Below, one piece after another: positions 37,901 through 52,900 of a stretch of DNA of 64,000 nt (its first letter is position 1; each line of letters opens with the position of its first letter). The notes under the pieces were generated by a model. That model was not told the origin of the DNA and made no database searches. It worked only from the letters and a program-made list of their open reading frames with translations. This stretch comes from Otis tarda. Taxonomy: Eukaryota > Chordata > Aves > Otidiformes > Otididae. The position numbers and the translations under genes are program-made. Location of the stretch: NCBI GenBank assembly GCA_026413225.1, contig CM048554.1, positions 76,996,463-77,060,462 on the forward strand, in the 5' to 3' direction.

Positions 37901-40900
37901 TTCTTGGAAAGGGTAGTCAGGCACTGGAATGCACTGCCCAGGGAGGTGGTGGAGTCACCGACCATGGGGGTGTTCAAGAAACGTTTGGATGTTGTGTTGA
38001 GGGATATGATTTAGCTGAGAAGTATTGGTGATGGTTGGACTGGATGATCTTTTAGGTCTTTTCCAATCTTGATAATTCTGATTCTGATATGATACCCTTG
38101 CCCTTGTTACACAGAATAGGTTAATATCATCCAGAAGCTTTATTTTACTGCTCACTCCTTTACCCAGGTTACTTGTTAGTGAAATGTGAGTATCGTAGTT
38201 CCAACACAGATTCCTGCAGAACTCCTGCTGTGAGAACTGGCCATTCACTCTGTCTTCTAGTCACATACTTATTTTTGCAATAGTTAAATGGTTGTCCTGA
38301 AGGACTTTTAGGCAGAATCTTTCAAAAGCCTTTTGGAAACCACACACTACCTTTAAGGAAGCAAAAGTCCAAAATACTTGTTAATTACTTTATTTTCATC
38401 TAAAAGTAGTAAGCAGATTAGTGTACAAATGAACTTTTTCCCCCTTTAGTTATTAAAAGCCTAGCTGTACTAGGATCTTGATTTTTTTTTCTTTTTTTTT
38501 TTTTTTTCCTTTCATTTGCTTAAAAGCTTTAGACAATGTTGGATTAAAATACTTACTAGTATCACTGGAGGGTCTGACTAGCTCTTTCAGAGTAATTGAA
38601 AAAGATGGCACTCAAGTTTCCTTTTGTACCAGTAGTTGTTCTATTTCTTGAGAACTTGAAGGATGTGTTAAGATGTAGTTTTGACTGGATATTCACATAC
38701 ATTTGTTAAGATATTATAATAGGCATTGGTGAGAACTCTCTGAAAGTAAGAGAGTTATATTGATGAAAAATTGCTTTTGAATCTTGGAAACTTTGGATGC
38801 ATCCCTAACACTTAGGAGGAAATGGAGGAAGCACGGGATTCTTCCCCAGATTATTTACAGAAATGAACTAACTCTCTACATCCTCATCTGATAGGGGTGC
38901 TTTAACAATACTTTGATACATGGATTATTGTTTGTGAGATTAATTCAAAAGCCCACAGATGCATTACGCTTTTCAAGGGTATTTAATACCTATTTTTGAA
39001 ACCATAGAAGAGATTCACTATTGTTAAGGGTTTTATCTGTCAAATGAGAAGTCAGTTTGACTAGAAGAAAAGCATTTTTCCCCCACCTTGTCTTCCTGTA
39101 ATCCTGTATCAAAGGATGGTGTCTGAAGTGCTCTTATGCTTTAATGGGAAGCCATGATCTGAAGTGAGAAGAAACAGAGAACTCTTATCTGCTTTTCAGA
39201 CTCTGGACCTCTTTCCCTGACAGAGTAAGTATTCCAGACCTGAAATCCAAAGAAGGTACAGTTCCCATTTCACTGCAAAGCTTTACCCTGAGCACCATGT
39301 AATGTATTTACTCCTGCGTGCCCGGGGTCTGCAGGATATTGCAGGGGCAGAGTGCCAGTTCTGTGGCACAGCAAATCCACTTGTGTGAAAGAAAGCTCTT
39401 TGGGAGAGGACAGCAAATCAAAAAAGGACCTGATTTATCCACAACTTGCTCATTAGGAATACATTGCTGCTTTTGTTAAGCACAGTAATTATCTGATATT
39501 CTGGCTCTTGATAGCCTTTTTTCTTTTTTTTTTTTCCTTCCCTCCCGCTTCAACCAATTTCTTCCTAACAAGATAAGTATTTTCTTTGATGCAATCACAA
39601 TATGTTGTCTGTAAATAACCAGGAAATTTGTTTTTCCTGAACACAACAGGAATATAACTTTCTTACTCAGGGCGATGTTTTGCCAGTGGCTTTCTGCCTA
39701 AGCTGGGAGTGATGCTGTCTGTACTCTCCTTCTTTCTCCCAAGTAGCTGCCTGTTTTTGAATTCCACAAGTTAATGTGTGTTAATGATGACATGTGACAG
39801 AGGAAGTGCCTCAGGATAGCTCTGAATAATCTGAATCGTCAGGACTTCAACTTTGGAAGGATTTGATTCTCTGTTTATGTTCCAGACAGATAATTATAAA
39901 CAATCATTCATTTTTTTAGTGCCCTGTTTCCTTTTGGGATTGTTAATCAAATAAGACCATTGCCCTCCAAAGATCAGAAAGAAATTAATGAGATGCTTTT
40001 GCTTTGATATGGTTTAATCAACTGTAATTAGATTTGATCCAGAGTTGTTCATATGCATGTGTAAAATGCAATGGCTGCTTAGCATCATGTCTTAATTCAG
40101 TATTTATCTGAGGAGGTCTCCCTGTGCAGCATAGCTGTTCCAGGATGTCATTGCCATGGGTGCTTTAACTGGCTTAGGTGTGTGGTGTTTATTTATCCAA
40201 AGGGCTTCATTTTTGCTCATACCACTTGGCTTGGTGTGAGCCCTTTTGGGTTTTTTTTTTGTTTGTTTGTTTGGTTTTTTTTTGTGGGTGGTTTTTGTTT
40301 TTTTTTGTTCCCCCCCCCTTGCACCTCATGTCAGATGTTCATAAAATGTGACTCCTGCAGCTGTTACTGGAGGGCTGTACGAAAACTTTGGTTCTCTGGT
40401 TTTTATAAAACACCTTTAGTTTCTAGCCTCATTTTCCCCTGTGGTCAGTTTTTACTTGATCTTATGCCAACTCTTTAATTTACCTTGCACAAGTGTGTTT
40501 CTTTTCTCCACGGTGCCTTCCCCTAAGGGCCTTTTGGAAGCTTTTTGTCTTCTTCATGGTAAGATGAAGGGTGTTGACTGTTTGTGTGGAGAGGATGTAG
40601 AGGGGAGAATGGAGAGGGTAATCTGGTGCTTGCAGGGCTGGACAGTCGACAGGTTTGAGAACTGGGATTATTGTGTCATAAGGTGGTACAGATTTTTAAA
40701 GACAAGGCACAGAAGCTTGTTAAAAACATCCTAGCAAAAACACTGAAAGGAGTCATATCCTGTTAGACTTAATTTTACAGGATTAAGTAAACAAAGTTCT
40801 CTTAGTCACCTTCTCTTTCTTCAAGAGGACTGGTAATCTGTTTTCACAGAGTCGGTTAGTGTCTCGGTTGTGCTGCAGAAATGTCTGTGGGATGTGATAC

Positions 40901-43900
40901 GGAATGGATCAAGCAGCTGATCTGGGTCAGTGTGGTTGAACCGAATAGTTGGCTTCATCTTGCTTCAGCACTGCACAACTGAATTTATCAATAATATTTG
41001 AAATAACTGATTTATACTTAACATAAGCACGTCTTTTATGAAGATTGTGGTGCTTGATTTGTTTAAAGTATTATCTGTGACTTTTTCATAAAAGGTCACA
41101 CTATGGCTCATAATTGTGCAGTGACTGACTCTCAGAACGTTTTCTTCCCTGTTTCTGAGGTAGAGCTCTTTAGCCCTTGTAACATAATCATCTGTCTAGT
41201 TTTTAATGCCATCAGCTTTTTTTTTTAAATGCTGGTTCTATGTGCTGGTAATGTTTCTTAGTTTTGCGTTACAAATTGTAGTTAAATTTTAAGCAACAAT
41301 TAGCTCACTTCTAGTTGTGGTGGATCCAGTTCTGAACCAATAGACATCTCTCCCAATTTTTTGTCTTAAAAGAAAAAAAAAGTAAAGAGAAAATGCCAAA
41401 TTAATTTGCAGTCTACCAGTCAGTGTTGCATTTCAACTCTGTTTTCATTGGCTTCTGATTTTTTTTTCCTTCACAGTGCTTTCTAAAGCCTTAGACAAGT
41501 GAAACTAAGTGGGCAGTTGCTTAACCAAATATTAGTCATATCCTTTTTGTTTAGAAAGTTTCTTGTTTAGTACCTGTTTTAAGTATGTGAACAATCTTTG
41601 CAGATCAGAGGAACTGCAAAATACTTGTGTGGTTTGTCTCTTGCGGAAAATTGTGAGACAAGTTTGGAAGCTTATTTTGAAGCCGTGCAAGAGCTGGATG
41701 AGATGCAAGGGAGAGAATGATCCTCCCTTATTGCCATCTCTCCCTCTTTGGGGGTGATGGGACTACTAATCTAATCTTCTCAAGGAATCCCATCAAACTT
41801 AATGACTTAATGCCATATTGAGTTTTGGGGAAGATATACTTTATAGAATTAAGCAGTTCAGAATAAGCTGATACACTTGTTCTAGTAGCTTGTCTCTGCA
41901 AGCTTTAGTATTTGTCTGCTTTACTAATTTGCGGGTGGCCAGGTATCATCTGTGTTCCCGCTCTACTTCTGCCAAATCAGTCAGCATTTAAAATACCATC
42001 CTGTGCTTATATCTGATTGGGTTAAATCTGAACTTGTGGTTGGTCTGGTGCACTGTATTGTCATTTATGGTCACCTCAGATAGATAGGTGACTGTAAATT
42101 GAAGTTCTAGATGTTTCATCTGAATTGCATGCTTACTTAGAAATTCAAGTAGATCACTGGGCACCATATCCCACCTCCTAGTGTTCAGAATAGTTAGTTC
42201 AGAATAACTAAATAGAGGTTGTCACTGTCTTCCACAATCACCTTTTAGAAATTTGCCAAAGAAAAATGTTTCCATGTATCATAACTGCTGTTTTAGTTAA
42301 GATGAGGACATCGCTTTGTTAAAAGTGCAAAGTGGAGATTTAAGACTTTAATATATGATTGACACATGCTTTGGATCAAAGTTGTTAATATAATTCCTGC
42401 ATTTAGATAATTCACAAACTTCTTTTGACTTGGCAAATTTAGTCACTTTGTTCATCAGTGCTATCTAAATGTGGCAGGTTGATCCCCCCTCCCCCCGCCC
42501 AATGTTTTCTCCTTTAGTCTGAAAAGGGCCAAATGGTCTTATTCTTTTGTGGGTAAGGTCATTACAGTGACCTCCTCACTTCAGAAGTGTTGCATGTCAG
42601 ACAGCATAGTCAATGGATAGACAAGTTACTTAAAAGATAAACAGGGTGGAAGTAACTTTATAACATATACTTTCAGTGCTTACAAAATTCTGTACAAGCT
42701 ATTTGCTTTCCACTGTATTTTTCTTAGCATAAAACACTTCTTTGACCAAGACTAAGTTGGTCTTGATTAACTCTGAAATACAACTAAAACACTCTTAAGA
42801 GAGAGCTTCCATGCCTTATCATGGTGATGTTGACAGTAAAAATACAATTTCCTTCCAGCCTAATTCTGTCCTGAAAGGACATGGGAGGAAATCTTCTTGG
42901 TTAGTTTGTCATTAGTGCATATACTGTCTTGCCAGGGGCCTGTATTACTGAGCTACATGGTTTACAAATAGCTGTTATCGTACTCTTCCTTCCTTTCCCC
43001 TTCAACAGGAAAAGCCTAAATGAAGGCAACTTCTAAAAAGCAGATGTTGCAAAGAGGAGGAAAATGCATCATTTTTGAATTCAGGAAGTAGCTATCGCTC
43101 CAGCCGCATCCTTTGGTTGTATACAGACACTGTTTTGTGTGTGGGTTAGGTGGTTGGTTGGTTGTTTTTCCTGCACACAGTAGCTGACATAGCAAAATGA
43201 GTGACTTGTTGGAGTTAAAATGGCAGAAGTACAATTTACAGGGGTACATTAGCCAGGTGAAGGCTGGGTTCATAAGCATTGCTGGGTTCACAATGGTAGC
43301 TATGTGGCGTCCTGAAAATAGAGTGGATTCCTTTTAGGTAGCAGAGAATAATTTGAGCAACTTCCTGTGTTTAAGGATGTGCAGTGTCACTTAAATGGAT
43401 AAAAAACCATTCTTTACTCCAATATCGCTGGGCCTTTGTTAGTCTTCCAACTGACCTTGTACTACCTGCTCCAGGATGAAGTGAGCATGTTTATCATTCT
43501 GTTTTTTGTCAAATTGGTTAATCACACTCTTTCTCTTTATTTTTATAGAGCAAATTCGATTAAAGAATATAAGAAACGTATATGGAAGATGCTTGTGGTA
43601 TCGTTTGCGACTGTTAAAACCACAACAAAACATAATTCCTACAGTAAAGTAAGTATGTTTCATGTGCATGACTTTCCATTTAAACAATTCCTACATTGTT
43701 GTTTTTATAAAAATATTTTTTTCTTTGTAATCAAAGTAGCTGGAATTAGTTATATAATAGTGGGTTTTGTGTCAGAGAAGAGACATTTGCAGTCTTATAT
43801 TTAAATAGTTAATAATTTATCATTATTATCTAGTAGGATTTGAAATCAAGATGGGTACTGTTTGTCCTTCATAAAATACCTGCTAAATGAAACCAGTGAA

Positions 43901-46900
43901 CCTCAGCACTAATAAATTAGTAAACAATGCCTTTATTTGTTCCAAAAAATAATCCTCTCTCACTGAAATTATCAGTGCTAGCGATGTCTTTTCATTTAAA
44001 TATTTAATATGTAAACATATACGTTCAAATATACAGTAGTAGTAATCTGTATGTTCAAAGTTTATGGTGTTATGTGCTTCAGTTCTTTGTTTAGTACTGC
44101 TACCCTTAAAATATTCTGCTGTCTTTTATGTATCTGTTGCAGCTTTTTTTTTTTAACATTGACTTTGTCTACGATCAGGTTAAAGTAATCCTTTAAAAAC
44201 AGGAAATACTATTGTATACCTGCTGAGGACAGACAGTTAAAAAAATGAAAAGAATCTTTGTTGGTAGTGGCTTGTCTGTGTTTTAAAAAAAAAAAAGAGA
44301 GAAAATAAATTAGTTAGATGTTAGAGCAGCTGTCTCATCTGTGTAAACGATGGTGTTATAACTGAAATACTCGTACTTGCTTTAAAAGGGCTTTAATATT
44401 TCTTACTATTTTAATATTGTGTCTTGAAGTCTGATATCAAATGGCTTCTTATGTTATTTGTAGAATTATACTAGAGCTAGTGGATTTGTACATTTAAACA
44501 GTTCTTTCTTCCAAACAGGAAGATAGTCCTCCTTGCTGGCTGGGCATTATTTTTGTTTCTTGCTTACAAAGTTTCCAAAACAGACCGAGAATATCAAGAG
44601 TACAACCCTTATGAGGTTTTGCATTTGGATCCTGTAAGTAATAACATATTTCACTCGTCTGTACTAATATAACTGTGTATTCTGTGTCTAGATCTCAAAT
44701 TTAAGACTTGATTTTTTAAACAAAATAAGTTAACTTTTGGAATGTATCTAGTAGTTTCTTTCCTTTTCTGGCATCTGAAAGTTGCTGCTGCTTATTGTGA
44801 AGTCAGTCATTATATATTTAATGCCTATGTCTGTACTGATTTATAACTTCTATGTCTAACTCCTTCAAAATTCTAATGACTTTCTTAATAGTGAGATGGA
44901 TTTTTAAAAATATGTTTTGAATCTTACTGTGTTGTTTTCCTCGCTTGGTATAGGAAAAAGTCATGTTGCCTTGTACGGCCTGTGAAAATCCTCTCCATAG
45001 CCATTTTTAGGGATGCTGCTGAATAATCTGTGTAAACAAGAATGTGGATTCATTTGATTTACAGTTGTCATATGGCAATATTTCTCTTGTAAATGAAAGG
45101 TTTCACTAAAAGGTGTTGGTGATGCACAGTTTGCTGTAGTAAAGGTTACCTGGGATCTCAGTTGCATCTGTGAATGCAAACAACAAATTCTAAGTAACAA
45201 TACCAGCCAATTGGTTTGTTAAACTGGGAAAAAAAGAGGACAGAGTGTTTATCTAGAAAACAGATGCTGTGTTTTATATTGAAGGTCTGATTCAAAATGG
45301 ATATAAAAAGTTTTATATCCTGAGGAGACAGACATTCTGGACATCTCTTAAACTCTTATTTAGTTTTGTCAAAATCTTCTTCATCTTAACCACAATACCT
45401 CAAGCAAATTCTATACTTAACGGTAATTATTTCCTGATACAAAACTCCTCTTTTGAGTAATAGTAGTCTTTTCAGTTCTGAAGTCTGATGTATATTTTAC
45501 TCTCCAGTCTAAGGAAATAACACTGTAGATGCAGCTCAACACAAGAATATGGAAGAACTCTGAATTTACTCGTTTTGATTAAACTTGATGTGTGTGCTAG
45601 TGTGGGAGAGCTTAATATGTATAGGAACACTAACAAATACATCACTTGCTGTTAGTGGTGTGGCTTGTTAGCATAGGGATAGGCATCACTGATACTACTT
45701 TTCTATGCTCAGAAAGCCATTATAGCAGGTAAGTAGACTCCAGCCTGTTTCTAGTGAGGCAGGTAGAACAAGACCTGCCTGTCATATGCGGAGGCAAGTT
45801 ATTTAAATTCAACCTCTGCTGAGTTTATTCCTCTGTGAATAACTGCTTGCTGACTTGCGCTCTCTCACTGACACACAGGAACAAGGTAAATTTTTACTGT
45901 TGAATGGCATCGTTGGCACTGTGCAGTTTAAATGTTCATGTAACTGGGTTAACTTTGGTTAAGCAAATCAGGCAAGGGATCAGGTCATCAGAGTATTTTC
46001 ATTTATTGTCTTTGGCAATTTCTACAAGAAACAACTCTGAGTGAGGAAAAAGTATGTGTATAGTGAATTGTAACTTGATGTTATTAATGAAGACTTGTAT
46101 GCATGCTCAAGACACATGCAGCTTATCCAGGCAAAGAAACCAATACTGGAATGCCCTGAGAACAGATAGAGGGATGGAGCATATTGTCATAAGTACAAGT
46201 TGAATTAAAACCGGAGATGTTACAAGGGGCGTGAAGAGATGGGTGTGAAGATAGATCAGTTGAAGTAGGACTCAAAATAGAGTCTGAGACTCCAGAGTGT
46301 GTTTGGTTTTTGTATTTCTGTGCTATCAGAGGATTTCTGTTAAATCCTCTTGAAAAACTTCTAGTTCAGACTAAACGGAAGTTAGCAGCTTTCTTCTGTT
46401 ACCATTCAAGTGGAACTTTTAGTTTTTGGCAGCCCTGCTGATATTGAAGTGATACAGATGTTGAAGTGTTGTTAGATAATGGAAATGTTACTGTTAAAAT
46501 AAAAACAGTATGCCTCAAACTTAAAAAAAAAAAAAAAGAAAAAAAAGAGAGAGAGGAGGGGTTGCAGACACAAGCACTTGGAAGTTTTGGTACACAGGAA
46601 TTCTTTTGCTTATTTGCATTCACACTGTGTCCAAGATTTTTTTTTTTTTAAGGTCTTATGTTAGAATATTAGCTTATAATAAGAAACTTTTTTCCTCCAG
46701 AGGAGAACCACAACATGAACAAAGTCCAGATAATGTGCATGCACCTTATTTTATATAAAATACCAGCACCTTGTTTTGAACATAGAATAACTCTTTTTGG
46801 AGAGCATCACTTAAATTCACTGACACATAAGGCACTCAGATTTATTGAAAAAGTGTCCTTACTGCCATTTTACAGGTGGGATCCAAGACAGAAAGATGAA

Positions 46901-49900
46901 GCTCAAAGCCGATTATAATTTTGGTTTCTTAATGTAAGACAATCAGCACCTTAGTTTTTTTTTTTTTGTAAGTAAGTAGTTATTACAGGGAAGCTCTGTG
47001 TTCCAAGCAGAGTGCTGACTGACGCTAACTGTCCTAGGCTGTGAAGCATTTCTGTAAGTCAGGTCTAACCTCTGTAGCCTAGCTTTTGAAAAATGAGTAG
47101 TAAGCAATTAATGATAGAAAACTTTTCATCAGCTTGTCAGGGATCATGTGCAACCTCTGTGACAGAGGGAGAAAAAAAGTAGGATTTTTTTTTTTTTTAT
47201 GGGCAGCATTTATGTGAGCCGTGAAAGCCCGTCTCTTCTCCAGCAACCTGGTTTTTTTTTTTTCCCACTTTCCAGCTTCTGCTGCTCATCTGGCGTTCTT
47301 CATCTAGTCTTGAAATGGCTGTTTTTATTTGAAGACTAGTTTATTATGGAGTAAATTCATACTGTGCATTAAATGAGGCAGGCATGCTGTTGAAAAGTAG
47401 TGTTGGAAAATGATAGACACATTGTATAAAGAGAGATAAAGTAAGAGCAAATGAAGCATCAGGGTAGTTTAATTTTTGGTTTGAATTTATTGAAACAGTA
47501 CATCATTTTTAACTTCTTTTGTGTTTATTATACAGTTAAAGTCAGCGTGCTAGGCCACTCTACCACAAAATGTTGAAAAGCCCTATGGCAATGGTTCTGT
47601 GAAACTTAGCAGGTAGTTTACTAGAATAACTTTATCTGCACTTACTGTAAAGTTTTGTGAGTTTTCTTGAGTAGTGGAGCTCACAGTCCAACCTGAAAGT
47701 TAATGCACAAAGGGCTGTGTTGCTGGCATTTAACAGCGTGCTGTAGTAGAATAAAAATTGATCTTTTTCTCAGGTACAGGTAATGTATTCCCTTTGTTCA
47801 GGAAGTTTGAAATAATTTATGGGTAGGATGATTCTAGTCAAAGGCACTCTTATGCGGCAGGGCAAACTACTGTTCCTGGTGACTGACAGATTTATTTCTG
47901 CCTACAAGATGCAGGTGAACCATCATAGTTGATCTATGAATTCTTTGCTTAAATAGAAGAATACTGCAAGTGAGAATTCCTCGTATTCATGAATATGTTT
48001 AGGAGTTTAAGGAAAGATAAGATTTGTCAAACAGATAAAGCGGCCTTACATTTTTTTTTCTGTGGATGGATAAACAAAATAATCTAGAAAAAAACCAATA
48101 CTCAGCCATCTGAATGTCTTTTTGTTAGACTATGACTTCTAATTGTTTTAAAAATATAACTGTTATAAAAATGTTATTAGAAAAATAATCATAATGTTTC
48201 CAGGAAATTCATATGTAGTTTTGTGATAATATTATATTAGAACATAATTCTTTAGTTCAATGGGTGGTTCAGAGAATCATTGCACAATCTATTTTAGAAT
48301 ATAGATATAGAAGAAAGGATTTAATTTGAGGTATTCATTAATAACTCAAAACTTTCCTTTTTAAGGGTGCAAGTATATCGGAAATTAAGAAACAATACCG
48401 TGCACTATCACTAAAATATCATCCAGATAAAGGAGGAGATGAAGTTATGTTCATGAGGATTGCTAAGGCCTATGCAGCGTAAGTTTCTTTTTTGCCTACA
48501 AAAAATGGGAACTTTATATTATTGGGAGGGAGATGGCTAAGGTAATAGCAGGGATAACCTAAGTGGCCAGGGAAAATGTGTTTGGATATGTAATGAAAGT
48601 AAAAACATGTCTCAGTTCAGTGCATACTTGTTCTGTACAAGTTAGGAAGGATAACTTAGTTGTTTAGCAACTGTCAGAATATTGTAAGGTGTTAGGTCTT
48701 TGTAGTAAACTTCCGTGTCGAAAGTGTTTCCAGTGCGATACATATTAAATCTCAAGGGTGATAAAGAACAAAATGGGTGTTCCAGTTTTCAGCCAACCAA
48801 CCCTGTTGCAGCAATTCTGAAGCGTTGTATTTTAACTCTATTCCCATCTAATGACAAACATATTTTTTTCTGGTTCTGACTCAGTTTTCTTACAGCTCCG
48901 TGTTTCATTTGCGCTTGCCTTGCAGTCCTGTTTTTTCACTCTGACTCTTTCATATTGCCTGTGTAGTTCTTAAAAGCTGAATCCTCTTTTCCTCCAGTGT
49001 GTTTTTTTGGCCTTAGCTCTGCTTATAGTTTTGTTTGGTTGGTTTTTTTTTTAATCTGAGAGATGATGTCTAATATTAGAATTTGGTATAAAGGAAATCC
49101 CTTTTTATGGAATTTTTCCATAATCAAGATGTGGATTTGGGTTTTGTGATGCTGCTCATACACTGACTGCTAATACAGCTTTATATTCTTTTCTGCTCTA
49201 AATGATCATCTGTCAGAGTCCAACACTCTGACTATATTATTTTAGATATCCCACATGTGGAGCATGTAAGGTTTGATATCAGATTTGCTTATCTGAAGAC
49301 AGTTAATGTTACACAGGATTTCTGATTTAGCAGAGTGATACATTTGTATTGTTTTTTGTGTATTTTATAAGTTAGACTTAGCAAAATAGAGCAATTGCAA
49401 TACATAGTTCAATCACAGTATCAATGTGATTCCCATACCAGTCTATCTAATATGCTACTGTGACTATGCTAGGCATCCACAGGGACCAGAAAGGCATATG
49501 TAGGTTGAGGCCAGCTCGAGCCAATTATCTTCAAAATTCTTTTGCTAGTTATCTAGTTTTTATACTGTATGTTGGACTGAGCCAAGTGTGCACTCCCCCC
49601 ATCCTGGTCTGGCAGACCGGGGGAGATATTCATACTTTTTGATGAACTCAGACGAGAAATGTTTACACCACCAGTTGATCCCATCAACTGTTGATAGGTG
49701 TTTAGCCAAAACAAAGGCCACTCTCTGGTCCTCTTTGTGATAGTCAGTTTCTTTGCAGCAGGTGTGGTGAGTCACTGTGGTCAGTTTGAGCTTCATGGCA
49801 CATCACCCTTGCTAATCCCCTCTGAGCCTTTTTCCATTGTAGGGATTTATTGGGTCAGTCACATCGTTGGAGAACCTATCAAGTTGGTGATTTCTGCTTT

Positions 49901-52900
49901 TAAGTCAATTGTCTATGTGGTTGACTTATCTGTTTGAGAGTTGCTTTTGGAGTGAGGTGAGAAGGAGAACCAGCACCATGCTCACTTGACCAATTTTGAA
50001 ATCATACTTTGTGCTTAAACACCTCTGCATCACTGTGAAAGTTTCTTCAGGAGGATATTCTGAACTCCTGAAACATCTCACTTCTTTGCAAACTAGCACT
50101 CAAATGCTTGGTAATAGTTTGATACTCCAAACACTAGTGCAAGGGCTGTAGCAGAGGCATATCTTGAAGTAAATCACTATGAAGCTCCTTAGCCATGCTG
50201 TCTTGAAAGAATATAAAAGCTACCCATTCAATGAGTCTAACAAGTGTGAGACTTAAAAATGATCAGGAGATGTCTGACTCACTGATTTTCTTCTGTGAGA
50301 CAAAATCTTCCATATAGTGAATGTGTGATGTTCTATTTCCTAAAGCAGTGTTCTTCTCTGTAGTAACAGGGATTCTGTTTGAGATGGTATATTATTGCCG
50401 AGAAACTGTCATTACAGAAAAGGCATAGAAACTGTAAGATTTAAGAGGTGATGACTTAATTTCATAGAATCATAAACTTATTTCTCTCTTCTTAAATATG
50501 AAACTAGGGAGTTCCAGGAGAGAACAACAGCCAAACAAATGTGCTATCAAAGGCTAAAAATCTAGGATAAGAGAATAACAGCCTGTATGGACAACTTCTG
50601 CTGTATGAACTCATCTTGAATATTCACCTTACTTCTAAAAAAATAATGTTTTCAGCCTTTGTTGTCTTTCAAAATTTGCTGTCCGGTAACCAGGCATTGA
50701 AAAGTGCTTTTTGCTGATATGCAGTATGTTATGGGTATGCAGTCACTGTCATGAAAGGGAGATGTGATTCTTCCATCTCCAGTATGAGGGTGCACCTTTG
50801 GTGTCTGATTTCTCTTGCTGTCAGAGTGCTAAAAGAATTTGCCAGTGTATCATGGAGTACAGCAGTATTGTTTTATATGAGATTTCATACAAACAACAGC
50901 AGAAGCTGTTTAGCTTGTAAACCATCTCTGAAGGACAGTATAAATACCACATTTAAAAGTTTCTGTATGTTAGGGATTTAGAGAAATTTTTTACTTCTGT
51001 TTTAATTTAATATCTTTTCTTGAAACTAGCTTAACTGATGAAGAATCACGAAAAAATTGGGAAGAATTTGGTAATCCAGATGGACCACAAGGTAACGATA
51101 GTAAATGATGGAAGTCTTGTAATTTCTGTGTATTGGGCTGTGTAATAACTGATAATTTGAGAAGCAGTCAGATCTTAATGTATATAGAATGTTTTTTTCC
51201 TTTGATTAGAAGAAACGCATTGGATCAATTCTTTCCTTGTGAAACTGACTCTGGGGTGGCAGTGGGAGGGCAAGACAGGAAAGAGTTTACTTTCACATTT
51301 CTCAAACTTCTCACTGGGGAAAAAGAAGGTATTTTTTTTTTTTTTCAATTAGTCCTCTTCAGTAAGTATTGGGAGAGACTGGCCAATATTAAAGGAGGTA
51401 TAAACAGAAAGTAGAATATTACTCATCAGGAACTTGCCAATTTTAAACATTTCTTGATATTTATAATCAGATACTACAAATGTATGTTTAAAAATTAACA
51501 ACTAGCTGTAATGCAATAAACACACTTTTCAAAGGGATGTGTGTGAGAATACGTATATATTTAAATAAACACTGTATACACATCTGCCTTCAGATTGCTG
51601 GAAGCAGTACTGTTTGAGTGTAGCTCTATGCCACCTTCATCTTGAGGAGTCCTGGTGATTATCCTGGTCCTGGTAGATTGTTCCTGAGCAGGTAGCTACA
51701 TGGGAATTATCCTGATGAAAGTGTATTAAAGTTTTACAGTAGATGATAAAAACAAAAACAATTTAAGACTGAAAGTTAATAGATTTTTCTTTTCCCCCCC
51801 TCTCCTGTTTGCAGTTGCATGAGCCACTTGTATAACATCTTTATGACCATTGTTTAAGTGGACTAGTTGTGAGGAAGAATATTGTATATTTCTAGCTGTG
51901 CTCATTACAAGCCAAAAGGAAAGCCGCCATCTGTTAGGACAGGCCTCCATAGATATCTGCTTGTTGATGCCCTGCACTTTGCGGGAGTAAGTTACACTGC
52001 ATATCTACATGGAATGAGTTAAGACCAGCTTGTAAGTAGTAAATGGAATTTGTAACTTCATAATTAAGTTACAGGATGATGTAAGAGAACTCGCTGCTGG
52101 AAATTCTTCTGAATTATAACCATCCAACATGGGAAATTAATTTTAAAAGCGGGGGGAAAAATGCCCAGCCCCTGAAACAGTTTTTCAAAGAAATTATCTT
52201 CCCTCTCCCTTCAAAAAAATAACTGTGCCAACTAAATCGTAATCTGACAAAGGCATTTCGGATGGTGAAATGCCACCTTAGTAGGTGGTGGTTCAGTTTC
52301 TTTAACCACTGTGTTTTATAGCATAGCACATTTCTTTCAGCCCCTAGCTTCTCTTGGTTTCCTAGCCAGGTAAGTAGGAGGACTCTGTCCCTCTTGCTGC
52401 AAAATACAAATAAGATCTTGCTTCAGAAACGCTGTCACAGTATCGGCAAAATGGCATTGTAAATCTTAGCCTGGTATATACACAAATAGCTTTCCTAGGA
52501 CCTTTCCTGATGCTGAATTGTTTTTTGCATCCATGAGCTACTAACTTACTACTTAACTAAATTTAGCAATTTAGTATTGCTAAATTATAGGATTTCAAGT
52601 TAGGCAGTATGTCAGCATCCTTGAACGGACCCGAAGCTGACTTCAAAAGAAAACACAGCCAAAAGCTGAGGATTTAAAAGCCTGAAGATCCTTTTGCAGT
52701 TGGCTCAGAGTTCGCCTTCACAAACTTCAGGGACTCTGGATTCGCAAAGGGAAAGTTAAATGATTTTTTGGTGGGGCAGCAGTTTGTAATTTGAGTGTGA
52801 AGCTTCCAGCTCTTCTGAAACCCTAACTCATACTACAGTGGAGTTGGAGTTCTCTGCTTTGCTTCTAGGTCTCTCATTGTTGCTTCATCTGAAGGGTGGG

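Larger units (their letters stand above)
28935..43548 (+). other. SEC63: SEC63 intron 1 (14.6 kb)
   Basis: GT-AG intron. Its first about 300 bases are still in the CpG island, followed by T/G-rich tracts (29290-29372). It holds one CR1 copy, a diverged direct duplication (34388-34503 and 35408-35514), another T/G-rich tract near 40240-40318 and a regulatory-looking cluster near 39895-40080. The open frames inside are short, low-complexity, or part of CR1. No nested gene was recognised. Confidence 0.9.

Noticed and set aside
37523-37924. Minus-strand 133-codon open frame in intron 1
   Set aside because: It is the antisense shadow of the CR1 ORF2 at 37625-38014.
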